Source of the DNA: an uncultured Bacilli bacterium
GTDB taxonomy: Bacteria > Bacillota_I > Bacilli_A > RF39 > UBA660
Length of the DNA stretch: 26,193 bases
Reading direction: 5' to 3'
NCBI GenBank assembly: GCA_947628445.1
Contig: CANQZX010000006.1
Location: 1-26,193 of the forward strand
Below the pieces are notes generated by a model. That model saw only the letters and a list, made by a program, of their open reading frames with translations, did not search any database and was not told the origin of the DNA. Shown here one piece after another: positions 23,611-26,193 of the stretch (positions are counted from its first letter, which is position 1; each line of letters starts with the position of its first letter). The position numbers and the translations under genes were made by a program.

Positions 23611-23639
23611 ATAAAAGATGCACTCTTAAAAGTACATCA
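23611..23639 (-). terminator. Terminator of surface protein B
   Basis: On the minus strand GATGTACTT pairs with GAGTGCATC (one G-T pair near each end) around TTAA, followed by TTTTATTTT. It starts right after the gene B stop. Only about 40 bp remain before fmt; a TATACT box there may serve fmt. Confidence 0.75.
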
Positions 23640-23640
23640 A

Positions 23641-25482
23641 TTAATTCCAAGATAACCGGAATGGGTTGGTCTTACTGCCATCACCGCTTGTTATTTTGGT
23701 CGAAGAGTCTAAATAGAAGGATGGCCGCACACCATAGCCGGTGTAATACACAAGGTTGTAGCCAGCATAGCCCGGATCGTTGACACGCCACGCATTGCTG
23801 CCATCGTTAGCCCAACGAGAAACTGTCCATTCATATAATCCCATATACATCCAATTATTCGTTTTTATATTTTCTTGATTATATCCACCAACACCCATAT
23901 TGGTATTCCAAGCTTCGGGATAGGCGGCATAGCCATAATCACTTTCGTACATTAAACCAATTTTTGCATCTTTATATATTAAATCGTCTTCGGTACATTT
24001 TTGAGCTGAACTATTATCATTTTCAGCGTAGCATCTATTATCACTTGTTGTTAGTTTTCCTGTTCCTAGTTCTTTGTCGTATACTTGCTTAGGGGTATCA
24101 CTATTACCTGAATATAGCAATCCTCCTGTTTTCCATGTATGTTCTGTTATATGATTACTTAAATCGCTTGCCTTAGTTGTTATATAATTATAGTAAAAAT
24201 CATTTAAATTCTTTTTATTTAAATTGCTGTACTGCCACATATTTGTACTATTAGAGTCTTTGCTATTATTCCAATAGTATCCGGCTATATTACTGTAATT
24301 GTTTGGATTTTCTTGGTAATATCCATCTTTATAGTGCTCGTCATCACTATAATTACCTTTATATGCTCCACCTGGAGCAGTATCATTATCTCCTAATTCG
24401 TCTTTAGTAGCATAATCGTATTTGATTAATTTCATTTCATATTCGCCTGATTCATTTGAGAAGAAACCTATTATCCGATATAAATCTGCATCGCCATTTT
24501 GACATTCACCAGCACTACTCGTTCCATCTAAGCAGACATAATTTTTAACCTCTTCACTTGAGCCACTATATCGATAACTATTATCATTAGCATTTAAGGT
24601 GGCATTAGATATTTGTGATTCGGTCAAAGCATCACTATTGTGATAAATTACATGACTTAGATTATAATATGATTTTTCATATAATTCTTTAACACATTCT
24701 CCAGCGTTTTCACTACTATCACACACATCTGCTAAATTAGTTGGCATTTCTTCTTTTTGCAAAATTAATTTTCCACTAAACTGTTTCCCTGTATTTTTAT
24801 TTTGATTACTATCTAAGTTTACTAACGTTACTTTAATCTCCCAATTTTGAGTTGCTTTTACAGTTGGTGTTTCTCCTGTTGCCGTTATTTCATAATTCTT
24901 GGCTATTGGTATTAAACCCGTTGCTTCAGTGATATCAAAACCATTTAAACCTTTGCCATCTGCATCAGTTTTATATAAGTCGTCTAATCCATCAATATGA
25001 GTGAGTTCTCCTTTTCCATCTGGTTGCGTTACTGTTAAAATCAATTCTGGTACTTTAGTAGTATGGGTACTATCTGGAGCTACTATCTTTCCATCTTCCT
25101 CTTTGCCTTCTAAGATTTCTCCGGCCTCATTTTTAAAATTAGTATATCTTAATTCATTTTTAGCAATATTTAAATAAACATAATAATTATCTTTAGCATT
25201 ATTGGTCGCATTATTAGCGATTAAAGTTGCTGTTCCTGTGGCACTATCATCTTCATTACCTAAACCAGAAGCAAAGTTATCCATGTTAGCCGTAATATTA
25301 ATACCATCACCTATAATAGCAAAAGTTAATACATCAGTAGTTCCTGATTCGGCATTAATATTAACATCCTTTTTACCGGTATTTTGGGAAGCAAAGAAAG
25401 CATATGCGGCACCGATTACTACTAAAGCTAAAGTGACAATGGCTACTAGGGAAAGAATTATTTTTTGTTTTTTATCATTCAT
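23641..25482 (-). CDS. Secreted surface protein B, paralogue of protein A
   Basis: A 613-residue protein of the same layout as protein A: signal peptide (KIILSLVAIVTLALVVIGAA, then YAFFASQNTG), a TasA-like beta region (LIANNATNNAKDNYYVYLNI; WEIKVTLVNLDSNQNKNTG), a linker, and a lectin-like C-terminus (NYVCLDGTSSAGEC; DLYRIIGFFSNESGEYEMK; KIGLMYESDYGYAAYPEAW; GVRPSFYLDSST; TNPFRLSWN). The N-terminal 400 residues are highly similar to A, with scattered, mostly silent DNA changes. The segment WTVSRWANDGSNAWRVN is where the two diverge most. A ribosome site (AGTAGG) precedes ATG 25482. It sits between frr and fmt, an interval that looks interrupted. No anchor motif is seen. Confidence 0.8.
   Translation of the reverse strand: MNDKKQKIILSLVAIVTLALVVIGAAYAFFASQNTGKKDVNINAESGTTDVLTFAIIGDGINITANMDNFASGLGNEDDSATGTATLIANNATNNAKDNYYVYLNIAKNELRYTNFKNEAGEILEGKEEDGKIVAPDSTHTTKVPELILTVTQPDGKGELTHIDGLDDLYKTDADGKGLNGFDITEATGLIPIAKNYEITATGETPTVKATQNWEIKVTLVNLDSNQNKNTGKQFSGKLILQKEEMPTNLADVCDSSENAGECVKELYEKSYYNLSHVIYHNSDALTESQISNATLNANDNSYRYSGSSEEVKNYVCLDGTSSAGECQNGDADLYRIIGFFSNESGEYEMKLIKYDYATKDELGDNDTAPGGAYKGNYSDDEHYKDGYYQENPNNYSNIAGYYWNNSKDSNSTNMWQYSNLNKKNLNDFYYNYITTKASDLSNHITEHTWKTGGLLYSGNSDTPKQVYDKELGTGKLTTSDNRCYAENDNSSAQKCTEDDLIYKDAKIGLMYESDYGYAAYPEAWNTNMGVGGYNQENIKTNNWMYMGLYEWTVSRWANDGSNAWRVNDPGYAGYNLVYYTGYGVRPSFYLDSSTKITSGDGSKTNPFRLSWN
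23693..23828 (-). other. Putative hypervariable region of protein B (DGR-like VR)
   Basis: The partner of 15078-15210. Its codons use GC-richer forms (GGC, GCG, CGG, GTC) than the rest of this AT-rich gene, and many third bases are shared with protein A even where the amino acid differs. One codon is inserted relative to A (GGC before TATGG). The residues at the variable sites are mainly N, D, S, G, Y and W, as expected from mutated AAY codons in ligand-binding lectin loops. Confidence 0.5.
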
Positions 25483-25507
25483 ATAATCGTCCTACTTTCC
25501 CTTTTAT

Positions 25508-25566
25508 TATATATATATATATATATTGTAAAGGATCTTGTTTCCTATTTGACAATTTTTTGTCAA
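25508..25566 (-). promoter_or_regulatory. Promoter-like repeat module, copy 3 (protein B)
   Basis: On the minus strand: TTGACA, then TTGTCA 11 bp later (complements at 25561-25566 and 25550-25555), a 19-bp spacer, TACAAT (25525-25530) and a TA run of 19 bases (25508-25526). Protein B starts about 25 bases downstream. The upstream hexamer is TTGACA here, so the pair reads as TTGACAA-AAAA-TTGTCAA, an inverted repeat, unlike the direct repeats of copies 1 and 2. Confidence 0.65.
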
Positions 25567-25593
25567 GAAAAAACTTGTTTTTTTAAACAAGTT
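25566..25593 (-). terminator. frr terminator
   Basis: On the minus strand AACTTGTTT pairs with AAACAAGTT (25585-25593 and 25572-25580) around a four-base loop and is followed by TTTTTT. It includes the frr stop codon and runs straight into promoter module copy 3. Confidence 0.8.
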
Positions 25594-26131
25594 AGATTTG
25601 CATCAATTCATTTTCTTTAGCTTTTATTTCATCATCAACTAATTTATTATATTTGGTAATTAGTTCTTGAATATCCTCTAATAATTGTTTTTCTTCATCT
25701 TCAGGATGTTCTTCTTTTTTAATTTCATTATTGGCATCTTGGCGAATATTTCTTAAAGCTACTTTAGCTTCTTCGCCCATCATTTTAGCTTGTTTAACAT
25801 ATTCTTTCCGTCTTTCTTCATTAAGTTCCGGAATTGTTAAAATAATCATTTCGCCATTATTAGTTGGGGCAATACCTAAATTAGCTTCATTAATAGCTCT
25901 TTCAATATCTTTTAAAATATTTCGATCAAAAGGTTTAATAAATAACTTGCGGGCTTCTGGCACAGTCACATTAGCTAAACTTTGTAAAGGTGTGGGCGTT
26001 CCATAGTAGCTAACCATAACGCCATTTAACATCGCGGGATTAGCCCTTCCAGCCCGAATATTCGTCAGCCGCGCTTGCAAGTTTTCAATCGTTTGCATCA
26101 TTTTAAGTTCTGTTTCCATTTTTCTAAACAT
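25592..26131 (-). CDS. frr: Ribosome recycling factor
   Basis: About 179 residues, near full length for the family. Hallmarks are NIRAGRANPAML, YYGTPTPLQSLANVTVPEARKL, IERAINEANLGIAPTNNG, LTIPELNEERRKEYVKQAK, EEAKVALRNIRQDAN and the C-terminal ENELMQI. It frees ribosomes from mRNA after termination, together with EF-G. I choose ATG 26131 because the distance to the RAGRANP motif then matches relatives. The Shine-Dalgarno GGAAAGG is very close to this ATG, so ATG 26119 or the TTG at 26161 remain possible. Upstream genes (pyrH, tsf in many Firmicutes) lie outside the window. Confidence 0.92.
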   Translation of the reverse strand: MFRKMETELKMMQTIENLQARLTNIRAGRANPAMLNGVMVSYYGTPTPLQSLANVTVPEARKLFIKPFDRNILKDIERAINEANLGIAPTNNGEMIILTIPELNEERRKEYVKQAKMMGEEAKVALRNIRQDANNEIKKEEHPEDEEKQLLEDIQELITKYNKLVDDEIKAKENELMQI

Positions 26132-26193
26132 TCCTTTCCGTCTCACTACGTTCGTCTTCAAGAAACAAACGACAATGAAAATAAATATTTATA

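Noticed and set aside
23573..23650. N-terminal extension of Fmt (MELIDVLLRVH...)
   Set aside because: It would run through the terminator of gene B, and the canonical Fmt start MDKNIKVVYMGTPDF lies downstream.

Overview
The window is AT-rich, uses TGA as a stop (gerAA and the Stp gene end in TGA) and carries endospore genes (spoIIGA-sigE-sigG-ylmC and a gerA-type operon). It also has Firmicutes-style housekeeping genes, a CIRCE heat-shock operator and a truncated, mycoplasma-like ClpB. This fits a spore-forming, low-GC Bacilli genome, probably an uncultured gut lineage of the RF39/Erysipelotrichia kind. The lineage is inference; the sporulation genes and the standard code are seen directly.

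Layout, left to right. (1) 1-125: no gene, but one copy of a promoter-like module that recurs twice. (2) 126-3463, minus strand: wecG/tagA, a hairpin terminator, then spoIIGA-sigE-sigG-ylmC. (3) 3551-7209, minus strand: a tightly overlapping trio of an 85-aa protein, a large SF2 helicase with six helicase-associated (HA) repeats, and a 115-aa protein. (4) 7361-10867, plus strand: a germinant-receptor operon in the order gerAA-gerAC-gerAB. (5) 10934-11113: rpmB, followed by a set of convergent terminators. (6) 11221-12678, minus strand: an AbiEi/AbiEii toxin-antitoxin pair with an inverted-repeat operator. (7) 12759-14861, minus strand: clpB lacking its N-domain, under CIRCE control. (8) 15026-16903, minus strand: secreted surface protein A. 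(9) 17089-23572, minus strand: the operon fmt, hypothetical, rlmN, stp, prkC, rsgA, rpe. (10) 23641-25482, minus strand: surface protein B, a paralogue of A. (11) 25592-26131: frr, at the right edge. No stretch over 300 bases lacks a gene.

The most unusual feature is the pair of large secreted paralogues A and B. Each is preceded by the same promoter module (about 60 bp), and each sits directly behind the terminator of a housekeeping operon. Their N-termini look like TasA-type signal peptides. Their C-termini look like a C-type-lectin/DUF6273-like fold. Over most of their length A and B differ mainly by silent third-base changes. In a short block of about 135 bp near the 3' end the pattern reverses: third bases are mostly kept, while first and second bases of AAY-like codons vary. 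That is the signature expected of a diversity-generating retroelement (DGR) variable region. No reverse transcriptase or template repeat is in the window, so the DGR reading is a hypothesis. The third promoter module, at the left edge, predicts another paralogue just outside the window.
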